A stretch of 64,000 nt of DNA from Pseudomonadota bacterium (GCA_027625145.1 JAQBXK010000002.1:93475-157474); one strand, 5' to 3'. Numbered from the stretch's first letter, positions 46,556-55,164 are shown. The notes: generated by a model not told the origin, from the letters alone. Numbers and translations are program-made.

Positions 46556-47956
46556 TTGGAAAAAGGTGGTTACTCTAATAATCTTATTGAATTACCTTTT
46601 TCTAAAATATTTTTCAGATTAGCTGTCCCAAACCTTTTCTCTACAATCATTGCATCAGCAACTACAATTTTTGATCTATGGTATGTGGGACAAATAGGTA
46701 TCCCTGAATTAGCAGGGGTGGCATATATTTTCCCAATTTATATGTTAGCAAGTATGTTATCAAATGGAGCATTTGGAGGGGCTGTAAGTGGAGCAACCGC
46801 CAGAGCTTTTGGAAGCAAGAATATTTTTAAAGCAGAATGTATTTTTCGATCGGCTATTTTGATCGCATTAGTTGGTGCTTTATTAATGATGACTTTATTT
46901 TTTGGTTTAGCTCAAACTCTTTTTTCATCCTTATCTATTGATCAGGAAATTACGACTTCAGCGCTTACATATGGAAGAATTTTATTAGGAGGTATTGTTT
47001 TAATTTGGCTGTTCAATATAGTTATAGCTATAACTAGAGGTAGTGGTAACACGCTGATACCAGCAATTAGTTGGTTAATAGTTCTTATTTTTCATATTTT
47101 AGCTGCTAGTATAAACTTTGAATATAAAGATGGAGAGTTAATCCTTCTTGAAAATGTAAAAATATTTTCAGATTTTTTTATTTTCAACTCACTGGAATGG
47201 TCAGCAATATCATTTTTATTAGGATATTTGGCAGGTATTTTTTTTGTTTTCATTTTTTATTATCTAGGTAAGCATCCATTTTCTTTCAATGTAAAAAATA
47301 TTTTTCGTATTGATGGAATAAAAGCTCTTTTAAAATCAGGTTCGCTAGCTAGTTGTCAATCAATAATGACAATTATTTTAGCTATGTTTTGTATTGTGAT
47401 TATAAGTACTTATGGCATAAACTGGACAGCTGGTTTTGGAATTGCAATTAGATTAGAATTATTGCTTATACCAATAATTTTTGGAATCGGAGGCGCTTTG
47501 ATTGCTATTGTTGGAGCTAATGTTGGAGCAAAAAAATATAATAGGGCAATTATAATCACCTGGAAAGGCACATCATTTTCTGTTTTCATAGTTGGAATAA
47601 TTGGATTGTTTTTTTCTGTATTTCCAGATATTTGGTCAAGTTTTTTTACAAATAATATTGTGATAAAAGAAACAGCAAAAAGCTATTTGGAAATAGTAGC
47701 TCCATTTTATGCATTTTTTGCATTAGGTTTGGGGCTTTATTTTACTTGCCAGGCTTTTAATACTTTATTTTGGCCAGTAGTTGGAACTTTTATAAGATTG
47801 ACTATAGTAGTTTTAATAACTCTTATTCTATTTCATTTAGATCTTGCGAGTCCTCATTCATTATTTCTTACAATGTCTTTAGGTCTAATCGTTTATGGAA
47901 TTTTTATTGCTCTGTCTCTTCATTTTGGACCTTGGAAACGTTATTACAAAGTATAA
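46556..47956 (+). CDS. MATE family efflux transporter
   Basis: 466 residues, about 12 helices in two homologous bundles. The start is TTG at 46556, with AGAAAG upstream. LAVPNLFSTIIASATTIFDLWYVGQ at the start (family pattern P-x-x-x-x-x-L-x-x-x-x-x-x-D-x-x-x-V-G), ITRGSGNTLIPA and GGALIAIVGANVGAKKYNRA are diagnostic. Drives multidrug or metabolite export with Na+ or H+. 16 bases after the deacylase, so in the same operon. Confidence 0.9.
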   Translation: MEKGGYSNNLIELPFSKIFFRLAVPNLFSTIIASATTIFDLWYVGQIGIPELAGVAYIFPIYMLASMLSNGAFGGAVSGATARAFGSKNIFKAECIFRSAILIALVGALLMMTLFFGLAQTLFSSLSIDQEITTSALTYGRILLGGIVLIWLFNIVIAITRGSGNTLIPAISWLIVLIFHILAASINFEYKDGELILLENVKIFSDFFIFNSLEWSAISFLLGYLAGIFFVFIFYYLGKHPFSFNVKNIFRIDGIKALLKSGSLASCQSIMTIILAMFCIVIISTYGINWTAGFGIAIRLELLLIPIIFGIGGALIAIVGANVGAKKYNRAIIITWKGTSFSVFIVGIIGLFFSVFPDIWSSFFTNNIVIKETAKSYLEIVAPFYAFFALGLGLYFTCQAFNTLFWPVVGTFIRLTIVVLITLILFHLDLASPHSLFLTMSLGLIVYGIFIALSLHFGPWKRYYKV

Positions 47957-47968
47957 TAATATTATGTT

Positions 47969-49018
47969 TTAAGGTGTAAAAACACCTTTACCATCTGATT
48001 GAAGATCAAAAAGCTCATATGCTTCTTTGGCTTGTGTTAATGACCAAGTATGAGTAAATAATTTATCAACATCAATTTGTTTTTCTGCAATAAAATTAGC
48101 GCATTCTGCTTGTCCATGTTTTGAAAACGTCCAACTTCCAATTAACGTCACCTGCCTTCTTAAAAGATCATTACTAACGTCAATAGTAACATCTCCCCCT
48201 TCTCCAACAAAGCATGCCTTACCCCAAGTCCTTACGCACTTAATTGCATTTAATCTAGCTATTGATGAAGAAGATGCATCTATTGATGCATGAACACCTA
48301 ATCCGTTTGTTAAATCTTTGATTTGAGAAATTACATCTGTATTATCTTCTGGATTTATTATATGATCAGCTCCGAACTCAATAGATCTATTTAATCTTTG
48401 AGCATTAGTATCAAGAGCTATTACTCTCGCTCCCATTTTATGGGCTAACATTACTGCTGATAAACCAACAGGTCCCATCCCAAAAATTGCAATTGTATGA
48501 CTTGCTCTAAGATCTAATCTATCTAAAGCACCCCATGCCGTCCCGGTTCCACATGATATAGCTGCTCCAGCAATAAAAGAGATTTCTTCTCTTAGAGGAA
48601 CTATTGTACTGATAGGGCATTTCATATATTTAGCATGAGCGCCATTTCCTGTGACTCCGTAGACAGCTTTTACACCATCTACGCAAAGCTGTTGCCAACC
48701 AGTAGAACAGTGAGGACATATCCCACATCCGCTATAATGATGTTGCATGACACGCATGCCTTTATAAGCAAGATTTTTTGGAACATTTGATCCAACTTCA
48801 ACAACAATTCCACATGGCTCATGACCTGCAATAACTGGTTTATCATCTCCTCCAAGTCCTAAAGAAGAAGGCCCACCGGATGCTCTATAAAACTTAAGAT
48901 CACTTCCACACATTCCCGATGCTTGAATCTCAAGTATAACATCATCTGGACCAGGCTTAGGGTCTTCAAAATTCTGTATTTCTAATTTTTTATTTCCTAA
49001 AAAAACTATACCTTGCAT
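47969..49018 (-). CDS. Zinc-dependent alcohol dehydrogenase (MDR family)
   Basis: 349 residues. Catalytic zinc ligands in MCGSDLKF (Cys) and AGHEPCG (His-Glu); the structural zinc site is CGICPHCSTGWQQLC (about 97-111). NAD-binding IAIFGMGPVGLSAVML (about 177-192). Resembles threonine/sorbitol/formaldehyde-type medium-chain dehydrogenases; substrate unknown. A GGAAGGAA-type site precedes the ATG. The 33-base gap to the upstream cytochrome gene on the same strand suggests one transcript. Confidence 0.92.
   Translation of the reverse strand: MQGIVFLGNKKLEIQNFEDPKPGPDDVILEIQASGMCGSDLKFYRASGGPSSLGLGGDDKPVIAGHEPCGIVVEVGSNVPKNLAYKGMRVMQHHYSGCGICPHCSTGWQQLCVDGVKAVYGVTGNGAHAKYMKCPISTIVPLREEISFIAGAAISCGTGTAWGALDRLDLRASHTIAIFGMGPVGLSAVMLAHKMGARVIALDTNAQRLNRSIEFGADHIINPEDNTDVISQIKDLTNGLGVHASIDASSSSIARLNAIKCVRTWGKACFVGEGGDVTIDVSNDLLRRQVTLIGSWTFSKHGQAECANFIAEKQIDVDKLFTHTWSLTQAKEAYELFDLQSDGKGVFTP
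47971..47988. terminator. Weak hairpin between MATE and alcohol dehydrogenase genes
   Basis: A 7-bp stem (47971-47977 with 47982-47988) with an AAAA loop. It lies just past the MATE stop and covers the stop codon region of the converging dehydrogenase gene. No strong T run on either side, so it is only a candidate. Confidence 0.3.
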
Positions 49019-49051
49019 GTGTTATTCCTTCCCTCAGAGGTAATATTTTAA

Positions 49052-49501
49052 TTAATTTCTATATTTTTTATGACATCCTTTACAAGTTTCCGCTAAATCT
49101 CTAAATGCATTAACAGTCTGTTCCATATCTTTAGTTTGTGATTTAGTGATTAGATTTAGAGATGCATTTTGAAAGTTGTTTATAGCTGTTTTAAATCCGT
49201 CTGGATCTTTCCAAATATTTATTGATGCCTCTGAAGGCATACCATCACTTCCTTCAGGAAAATATTTTATCATTTCTTTACTCCAGATAAGGAGTTGATC
49301 TGCAGAATTTTCTATGACATTAAAATCTTGATTTTGAAGTCCTTTATTTATTTTTTGCATAAGTGTTTTACTAGTTTTAAATTTATCGATTCTTTCTTTA
49401 ACTATGTCTTTTGCACCATCATATGCATACAATGCATTGATAAAAAAAATGTTTATTAATAAAATTAAGTTAAGATAAATAAATGTTTTTTTAAATTTCA
49501 T
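49052..49501 (-). CDS. Cytochrome c' / c556-type periplasmic cytochrome
   Basis: 149 residues with a signal peptide (hydrophobic 8-22, cleavage near ALYA-Y27). The haem-binding CKGCH is at the C terminus (about 140-144), and the rest is four helices, the arrangement of cytochromes c'/c556. KDPDGFKTAINNFQNAS and the final TCKGCHKKYR fit PF01322. It may be an electron acceptor for, or independent of, the dehydrogenase downstream. Role in the family ranges from NO binding to electron transfer. Confidence 0.9.
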   Translation of the reverse strand: MKFKKTFIYLNLILLINIFFINALYAYDGAKDIVKERIDKFKTSKTLMQKINKGLQNQDFNVIENSADQLLIWSKEMIKYFPEGSDGMPSEASINIWKDPDGFKTAINNFQNASLNLITKSQTKDMEQTVNAFRDLAETCKGCHKKYRN

Positions 49502-49742
49502 AAATTATTTTCCTTTTTATGTAGTACTATAATAAAAGAATAATTCAAAAATGTGTATTTATTTTTAATAATTTTTTTACTTAAGATAAAATTGCAGATG
49601 ATTAACAAATATATCTAAAGCAAGTTAAAAAATCGATAAAAATTATAAAATACTTCTGATAATAATTAATCAATTAAAAGAATATTTATATACAAATTTA
49701 ATGTCTGAAATTATAAAGACTAATGTATAAGGTTAAAATAAT

Positions 49743-50435
49743 ATGAATTCAGCCATTTTAATGTTTAGTGGTGGACAAGATAGTGCTACTTGTCTTTTTT
49801 GGGCGTTAGAAAAATTTGATATAGTGGAGACTGTTGGTTTTGATTATAATCAAAGACATAACATTGAACTAAAAGTTAGAAATGATTTCATCCAATTTTT
49901 AAAAGAAGAATTTCCGAACCATTATAAGAAAATTGGAAAAGATCATAAAATTAATGCAACAAACCTGAGTGAAATTGGTGACACTGCGATGACAACTGAT
50001 ATGGAAATTACTTTTTCAGATAACGGATTGCCTTCAACTTTTGTTCCAGCTAGGAATTTATATTTTTTTACACTAACTTCAGCGATTGCTTATAGAAGAA
50101 ATATATCAAAATTAATTGGTGGTATGTGTGAGACCGATTACTCTGGGTATCCAGATTGCAGAAGAACAACTATGGATGCTTTGCAATCTGCATTGAGTTT
50201 AGGTATGGATCAACCTATGGAGATAGTTACTCCTTTAATGTGGGTGGATAAAGCTCAAACTTGGAAAATGGCTCATGAAATAGGTGGAGAAAAACTTATT
50301 GAGGGAATAAAGAAACACACTCACACTTGTTATATTGGAGATAGAGAACATTTTCATGAGTGGGGTTATGGTTGCGGTGAATGTCCTGCCTGCAACTTGA
50401 GAAGTAATGGTTACAAACAATGGAAGCAAGAATAA
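49743..50435 (+). CDS. queC: 7-cyano-7-deazaguanine synthase
   Basis: ATP-dependent conversion of 7-carboxy-7-deazaguanine to preQ0 on the queuosine pathway. 230 residues. PP-loop MFSGGQDSATC (about 7-17), VPARNLYFF, ETDYSGYPDCRR and the C-terminal zinc site CGECPACNLRSNG. A TAAGG ribosome-binding site precedes the ATG. First of queC-queD-queE. An upstream preQ1 riboswitch was looked for and not found. Confidence 0.96.
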   Translation: MNSAILMFSGGQDSATCLFWALEKFDIVETVGFDYNQRHNIELKVRNDFIQFLKEEFPNHYKKIGKDHKINATNLSEIGDTAMTTDMEITFSDNGLPSTFVPARNLYFFTLTSAIAYRRNISKLIGGMCETDYSGYPDCRRTTMDALQSALSLGMDQPMEIVTPLMWVDKAQTWKMAHEIGGEKLIEGIKKHTHTCYIGDREHFHEWGYGCGECPACNLRSNGYKQWKQE

Positions 50436-50463
50436 TAAATTAATATTTTTAGAAAGAGAAAAT

Positions 50464-50820
50464 GTGTACATAATAACTAAAGATTTTCATTTTTCAGCTT
50501 CTCATGAACTTAAGAAACTTCCTGAAAATCATCAATGTTATAGACTTCATGGTCATAATTATATTTTAAAAATAGAGTTGCAAAGTAAAGATTTAGACAC
50601 TTATGATTTTGTATTAGATTATGGAAAATTAAGTAAAATCAAAATATATATAGATGAAAATTTTGATCACAGGCATTTAAATGATGTTATGGAAAATAAT
50701 AATCCTACAGCAGAATTAATAGCGAAGCATTTTTATGATTTATTTAAACCAGATTTTCCTCAAATTTCAGCAATACATATAAGTGAAACACCAAAAACTT
50801 GGGCAGTTTATAGAGAGTAA
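50464..50820 (+). CDS. queD: 6-carboxy-5,6,7,8-tetrahydropterin synthase
   Basis: First dedicated step of preQ0 synthesis. The frame is open from an ATG at 50407 inside queC, but family proteins begin shortly before the KDFHFSASHEL segment. The GTG at 50464 with AGAAAGAG upstream gives 118 residues and is preferred. Zinc ligands: His in FSASHEL and the two in RLHGHNY; catalytic residues in DHRHLND. The C-terminal ISETPKTWAVYRE with its Glu is typical. If the ATG is used instead, the genes overlap by 29 bases. Confidence 0.92.
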   Translation: MYIITKDFHFSASHELKKLPENHQCYRLHGHNYILKIELQSKDLDTYDFVLDYGKLSKIKIYIDENFDHRHLNDVMENNNPTAELIAKHFYDLFKPDFPQISAIHISETPKTWAVYRE

Positions 50821-50886
50821 TTTTAATCATTATATTAATATAGATATTTTAAGGATAAATAATTAAAATGGATTACCCAATTTAAG

Positions 50887-51786
50887 ATGAGTGAAAAAGA
50901 ATATTTATACTCTGAGATATTTGACTCTATTCAAGGTGAAGGAACATATACAGGCGTTCATTCATTATGGTTAAGATTTTTTTTATGTAATTTACAATGT
51001 AATGGCTTTGGCCAATTAGATCCAAAAGATCCATCGACATATGATCTTCCTTTTAAGAGTTTTGATATTACTAACATAAGTAAAGTTGAAGATTTACCAA
51101 TCTGGGATAAAGGATGCGATAGCTCTTATTCTTGGGCAAAAAAATATAAGCACTTGATGTCACAAGGAACTCCTACAGTATTAGCAAAAAGAATTATGGA
51201 TGTAGGAAAGAGTGACGCAAATCCAAACGGTTTCTTTAAACATCCTATCTCAGGACAAAAATCTGATATGTGCTTTACTGGAGGAGAACCTCTTTTATTA
51301 ACTTCACAAGTTGCTTCAATAGAAATATTAAAGTGTTTTGAAGATATATCTAATCTTCCTCGATCAGTCACTTATGAAACAAATGGAACTATAAATCTTA
51401 CATCTAATTTTATTGAATTCTGGAAATTTAAAACAGATTATGAGTTATTTTTTTCAATTAGTCCTAAATTGTTTTCTGTCACTGGAGAAAAAAGAGGTGA
51501 TGCAATCATTCCTGAAGTTATTAGTGAGTATTATCAATTATCAAATAGAGGTCATTTAAAATTTGTTTTAGGAACTCATAATGACCATTGGGAAGAGATG
51601 GAAGAGGTTCTACAAATATTAAGAAAGTATGGGATTAATTATCCTGTTTATATTATGCCAGTGGGAGCAAGAGAAGAAGACCAGAAAGATATTGCAGGAG
51701 AGGTTGCTGAAATGGCATTAAAGAGAGGTTATAATGTAAGCGCAAGAATGCATGTATACTTATTTGGAAATGCTATTGGAACATAG
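50887..51786 (+). CDS. queE: 7-carboxy-7-deazaguanine synthase, divergent cluster motif
   Basis: Radical-SAM enzyme converting carboxytetrahydropterin to 7-carboxy-7-deazaguanine. 299 residues, longer than E. coli QueE (about 223). SEIFDSIQGEGTYTG is the QueE start. The usual C-x3-C-x2-C is altered: Cys34 and Cys38 (LCNLQCNGFG) are followed by a ~38-residue insertion before Cys77 in GCDSSYSW, which matches the CDTxYAW end of the standard motif. CFTGGEPLL and ARMHVYLFGN are conserved. A tiny 5-codon frame (50868-50885) with its own AAGG site ends 1 base before the ATG. Same pathway as queC and queD. Confidence 0.88.
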   Translation: MSEKEYLYSEIFDSIQGEGTYTGVHSLWLRFFLCNLQCNGFGQLDPKDPSTYDLPFKSFDITNISKVEDLPIWDKGCDSSYSWAKKYKHLMSQGTPTVLAKRIMDVGKSDANPNGFFKHPISGQKSDMCFTGGEPLLLTSQVASIEILKCFEDISNLPRSVTYETNGTINLTSNFIEFWKFKTDYELFFSISPKLFSVTGEKRGDAIIPEVISEYYQLSNRGHLKFVLGTHNDHWEEMEEVLQILRKYGINYPVYIMPVGAREEDQKDIAGEVAEMALKRGYNVSARMHVYLFGNAIGT

Positions 51787-51890
51787 CTTTTTAAGTTTGA
51801 CTATTGTGTGACTATTATTCAAATTATTTAGATAACTTTTTTTTATTTGATAGATAATAACGTTATATGCATTTCTAAAGGTAATATATT

Positions 51891-53090
51891 TTGATAGATC
51901 AAAACAAAAAGAAGATATCTAATTATGATATTCTAATTTCTTTCTTTTTATTAGGGTTAACCTCTTTTGGAGGGCCAATTGCACATATTGGGTATTTCAG
52001 GAACGTTTTTGTTAAACAAAAGAAATGGATTGATGAACAAACCTATATGGACTTTGTTTCATTATGTAATTTCTTACCAGGGCCTTCATCTAGCCAAGTA
52101 GGGATGTCAATAGGTTATAGTTTAAGAGGTGTAAGCGGTGCCTTAATGGCTTGGCTTGGCTTTACAGGTCCATCAGCTATAATTTTAATTTTTTTTGGAT
52201 ATGTTATTCTTAATTATCAAGATTCAATATCTAATGGATTGCTCCAAGGGCTTAAAGCAATAGTTGTAGCAATAGTTTTGCAGGCCATTTGGGGAATGAA
52301 AAAAAATGCATTAAAAGATTTTTATGCTTATGGATTTACTTTTCTTACTGCTGTAACAATGATATTTTATCCCTCATCTGCAAATCAATTTTTATGTTTA
52401 ATTTGCAGTGCTTTATTTGGTTCTTTTTTATATAAAGAAAAAGGAAAACAGATGATTTTAAAAATTTCAAATGTTAAATTTTTCAATTATATTCCATTAG
52501 TTTTGTTTTTTTCTTTATTAATTTTATTTCCTTTTTTTAGCAAAATATTTGATTCAAATTTAATAATAAAGCTTGCTGATATTTTTTATAGAATAGGTTC
52601 TTTAGTTTTTGGAGGAGGGCATGTTGTTTTACCTTTATTGCAGGTTGAATTAGTATCGTCTGGATTGATTGATGAAGATACTTTTTTAGCTGGATATGGA
52701 GCTGCTCAAGCAATTCCAGGTCCATTATTTACCTTTTCTGCCTATTTAGGAACGTTTATTCAAAGTGGATTAAGCTCATGGTTAACAGGTATATTTTGTT
52801 TGTTTTTTATATTTTTACCATCTTTTCTATTAGTAATTGGCACATTACCAATTTGGGAAGAATTAAGAAAAATTAGTTTGGTTAAAGGTTGTTTGAAAGC
52901 TGTAAACGCAAGTGTCATTGGTTTGCTTATAGCAGCATTATACGATCCAATTATCTTGTCGTCTATAAAAAGTGAGACTGATATAATTCTTATATTTTTA
53001 TCTTTATTAATTTTGTTTTTTACTAAAATTCCTCAATGGTTAGGAGTTTTGATATTAGCATTTAGTGGATGGGGATTATCGTTATTATAG
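51891..53090 (+). CDS. chrA: Chromate transporter family protein (ChrA, two-domain)
   Basis: 399 residues with two CHR repeats: SFFLLGLTSFGGPIAHIGYF (about 13-32), LCNFLPGPSSSQVGMSIGY, and in the second half RIGSLVFGGGHVVLPLLQVE with GYGAAQAIPGPLFTFSAYLG. The start is TTG at 51891 with AAAGG 10 bases upstream. The family exports chromate in resistant bacteria; in marine genomes without chromate exposure the real substrate may be another anion. No other resistance genes are beside it. Confidence 0.9.
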   Translation: MIDQNKKKISNYDILISFFLLGLTSFGGPIAHIGYFRNVFVKQKKWIDEQTYMDFVSLCNFLPGPSSSQVGMSIGYSLRGVSGALMAWLGFTGPSAIILIFFGYVILNYQDSISNGLLQGLKAIVVAIVLQAIWGMKKNALKDFYAYGFTFLTAVTMIFYPSSANQFLCLICSALFGSFLYKEKGKQMILKISNVKFFNYIPLVLFFSLLILFPFFSKIFDSNLIIKLADIFYRIGSLVFGGGHVVLPLLQVELVSSGLIDEDTFLAGYGAAQAIPGPLFTFSAYLGTFIQSGLSSWLTGIFCLFFIFLPSFLLVIGTLPIWEELRKISLVKGCLKAVNASVIGLLIAALYDPIILSSIKSETDIILIFLSLLILFFTKIPQWLGVLILAFSGWGLSLL

Positions 53091-53097
53091 TTTTTTT

Positions 53098-53126
53098 TTG
53101 ACAATTTAATTTAATTGTTACATATG
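53098..53126 (+). promoter_or_regulatory. Candidate promoter before the small membrane-protein gene
   Basis: A perfect TTGACA (53098-53103) is followed after 17 bases by a weak -10 (CATATG, 53121-53126). It lies right after chrA and about 33 bases before the ATG at 53159. It supports 53159 rather than 53240 as the original start of the downstream gene. Confidence 0.4.
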
Positions 53127-53158
53127 AAGTAATAACTAATCTTATTAGGGCTATGATC

Positions 53159-53578
53159 ATGGAAGATTAAAATATAACTTTAGTACAGACAGAAACTAAT
53201 GAAATTAGTGAAATAAGCTCTAATCTTACTGGTAGCGCTATGACAAAGGCTGGTAGGTTAGCTATGGAATTATCTCATGAGAAAAGAAGGCTTAAGCAAG
53301 AATTAGAAGAACTCCAGAGTGATTATGATGATATTAAGCCTACAACTCCAACAGGAACAACTGATTGGTATGTTAAATGGGTTTCAATGTTATTAGCCGT
53401 AGCAGGGGTGTTTTTAATAAGTGCATCATTTATGCTTTATGGACAAGTTGCTTATTTAATTAGCACTGTTGGTTGGATTTATGTTGGAATGCAATGGGGC
53501 GATAGAGCTATAATGATAGGGTCGGCAATTAGTGGCACAGCAATAGCCATGAATATAGTTAACTCACTTGTTGTTTGA
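53159..53578 (+). pseudogene. Small two-helix membrane protein with TAA as codon 4
   Basis: The open frame from ATG 53240 gives 112 residues: a charged coiled-coil-like start (HEKRRLKQELEELQ, about 14-27), then three hydrophobic stretches (about 46-65, 69-85 and 90-108). That ATG has no ribosome-binding site. In the same frame, ATG 53159 has AGGG 8 bases upstream and reads Met-Glu-Asp-TAA, then NITLVQTETNEISEIS and onward without a break into the open frame. A single change at 53168 would restore a 139-residue protein. Whether it is a nonsense mutation, an error, or translation from 53240 is unresolved. Family not recognised. Confidence 0.6.
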
Positions 53579-53580
53579 TA

Positions 53581-53784
53581 TTACTGACTAGACTTACTTT
53601 TGAATATTCCCTTTTTCAAAGAAAATTGTTTGTCAGCTTTAGCATTAATTATATAGTAACCAATTGCAAGACCAAATATAATTGGGATTATAACATAAGT
53701 ATACCAACTTAATTCTATATTTTTTATAAGATAAGCTAATCCAAAGGGCGTAAAAAGGCATGATAGTATAATAAAAAATTTCAT
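53581..53784 (-). CDS. Small membrane protein, unrecognised
   Basis: 67 residues with two hydrophobic segments (about 3-20 and 27-47) and a Lys-rich tail (DKQFSLKKGIFKSKSS). Topology suggests a hairpin in the inner membrane with a cytoplasmic basic tail. No family recognised. It converges on the 53159 gene with a 2-base gap, and the lipoprotein gene upstream is 45 bases away on the same strand. Confidence 0.55.
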   Translation of the reverse strand: MKFFIILSCLFTPFGLAYLIKNIELSWYTYVIIPIIFGLAIGYYIINAKADKQFSLKKGIFKSKSSQ

Positions 53785-53829
53785 TTTTATATTTTAACTT
53801 TTGAATAAATTATTCACAAGTGTTTTAAA

Positions 53830-54339
53830 CTAAATTTGTGAATTACACTTAAAAATATCTGCAGTTACACTTGATAGCATGTTAGTTTCTTTAATAAGAT
53901 TATTTATGACTTTATCATTATTTTTTTGTGCTACTTTATTATGAGTTAAAATAGTTTCTTTTTTTTCACTTAAATCACTTATTCCTACCGCATTCCCTCC
54001 AAGAGTATTTGCTCTTTTTATTAACGCATTCATTAACTCATCATAAGTCAGGCTGCCACCAATTTTAATTCTTATTATCTGTATACAATCAGCGTTGCCC
54101 TTTAAAAATTTGGTAGATGAGAAGTTAATATTACTTTCAATTTTAGACGTTATTATAGGAGTTGGGTTTTTGGAATTTGATTTTGGTTTAATTAAGCTTG
54201 TTAATTTTTTTTCTGTGTTTGATTCAGATTGTTGAGGGTTTAATACGACGCTTTGCCCATATCTTGATACATAAGATGACGTTTGATGGCAATTTGCTAA
54301 AAATAAGCAAAGAATACTTAATAATACTATTTTAATCAT
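53830..54339 (-). CDS. Putative lipoprotein, unrecognised
   Basis: 169 residues. Signal sequence with lipobox LFLANC (Cys17), so lipid anchoring is likely. The mature part has a Ser/Asn/Lys-rich linker to about residue 75, then a compact domain with KGNADCIQIIRIKIGGSLTYDELMNALIK-type sequence, a Gly-rich NTLGGNAVGISDL and a terminal Cys. The ANTLGGNAVG segment recalls small outer-membrane-associated domains of the DUF4156/YbjQ-like kind, but I cannot assign it. Lies in a zone of small cell-envelope genes. Confidence 0.65.
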   Translation of the reverse strand: MIKIVLLSILCLFLANCHQTSSYVSRYGQSVVLNPQQSESNTEKKLTSLIKPKSNSKNPTPIITSKIESNINFSSTKFLKGNADCIQIIRIKIGGSLTYDELMNALIKRANTLGGNAVGISDLSEKKETILTHNKVAQKNNDKVINNLIKETNMLSSVTADIFKCNSQI

Positions 54340-54451
54340 TATTTATCTCTTTAAACACTTCTATATATTATTACGGTATTAAATTAAATTTATTTAATAT
54401 AAATCAATATCAGAGTATAAAATTAAAAGAAAATCATTGTCAGGGTTTATT

Positions 54452-54817
54452 ATGAAGTTAATAAGATGGGTTTTAGGAAGAGTCATTATATTTTTGGATG
54501 TATTGTTTAGTCCTAAGCCTTTAAATAGAAGCAAATCATTGCAATCTAATATAGATAAAGTTACAAAAAATTATAAATTATATCAGTATTATGCCTGTCC
54601 ATTTTGTGTAAAAGTAAGAAGATTTTTTAAAAAACAATCTTTAAAAATCGAATTAATCGACGCAAAGAAAGAAAATCATAAGCAAGATTTAATTCAAAAT
54701 GGAGGAAGGCAAAAAGTGCCATGCTTAAGGGTCCAATTAGAAAATAAAACAATAAGATGGATATATGAATCCAACGATATAATAGAATTTATTTCTAGAG
54801 AAATAGAGAGTAAATAA
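54452..54817 (+). CDS. Glutaredoxin-like protein with N-terminal membrane segment
   Basis: Frame open from TTG 54437, but the ATG at 54452 with CAGGG just upstream is preferred (121 residues). Residues 1-22 include a short hydrophobic helix (VLGRVIIFLDVLF). The thioredoxin fold follows: YQYYACPFCVKVRRFFKK with the CPFC redox motif, a cis-Pro in RQKVPCLRV, and ESNDIIEFI, typical of Grx and GST N-terminal domains. Likely a membrane-tethered thiol oxidoreductase or small glutathione-linked enzyme. Ends 2 bases from the converging Tai-domain gene. Confidence 0.85.
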   Translation: MKLIRWVLGRVIIFLDVLFSPKPLNRSKSLQSNIDKVTKNYKLYQYYACPFCVKVRRFFKKQSLKIELIDAKKENHKQDLIQNGGRQKVPCLRVQLENKTIRWIYESNDIIEFISREIESK

Positions 54818-54819
54818 TT

Positions 54820-55164
54820 TTATTTTTTACATTGGAAAGTATTTACAAAAAATTGTCCAATTACTTTGTTCGCTTCAACATTCATGAGCCCTGCATTATC
54901 TACAATAAAATTAATTATTGATCCACGAAGTGTTTTTATAGAAATATTTTCATCTAGACAAATTTGAGCTGTTTTCTTATCCAATGCATAAATCATGTCG
55001 CTAACTGATATAATATAGCCATCGCAAATGCCAAGTTCATATATATTTTCACTTTTACAATATGTAATAAATTGAGCTGTGGTAAAAAATAAATTATTTG
55101 ACGAGGAGTATGACTTTGTTGAAAATATAATAATAGAAAATAGCGCTATAAAAAATTTTACCAT
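54820..55164 (-). CDS. Rap1a/Tai-domain periplasmic protein
   Basis: 114 residues with a signal peptide (hydrophobic 4-17). The body matches the Rap1a/Tai pattern: a first Cys in FITYCKS, the CDGYIISVSDMIYAL core, a further Cys in ICLDENISIKTLRGSI and the closing FFVNTFQC. In type VI systems members are immunity proteins to amidase effectors, but solitary members are common and of unknown role. Its start overlaps the 3' end of the YadA-like gene by 7 bases, so the two are translated together. Confidence 0.75.
   Translation of the reverse strand: MVKFFIALFSIIIFSTKSYSSSNNLFFTTAQFITYCKSENIYELGICDGYIISVSDMIYALDKKTAQICLDENISIKTLRGSIINFIVDNAGLMNVEANKVIGQFFVNTFQCKK

Noticed and set aside
49600..49742. 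A preQ1 riboswitch before queC
   Set aside because: No GAGG-loop-C-rich stem with the A-rich tail was found; only a weak 4-bp hairpin is visible.
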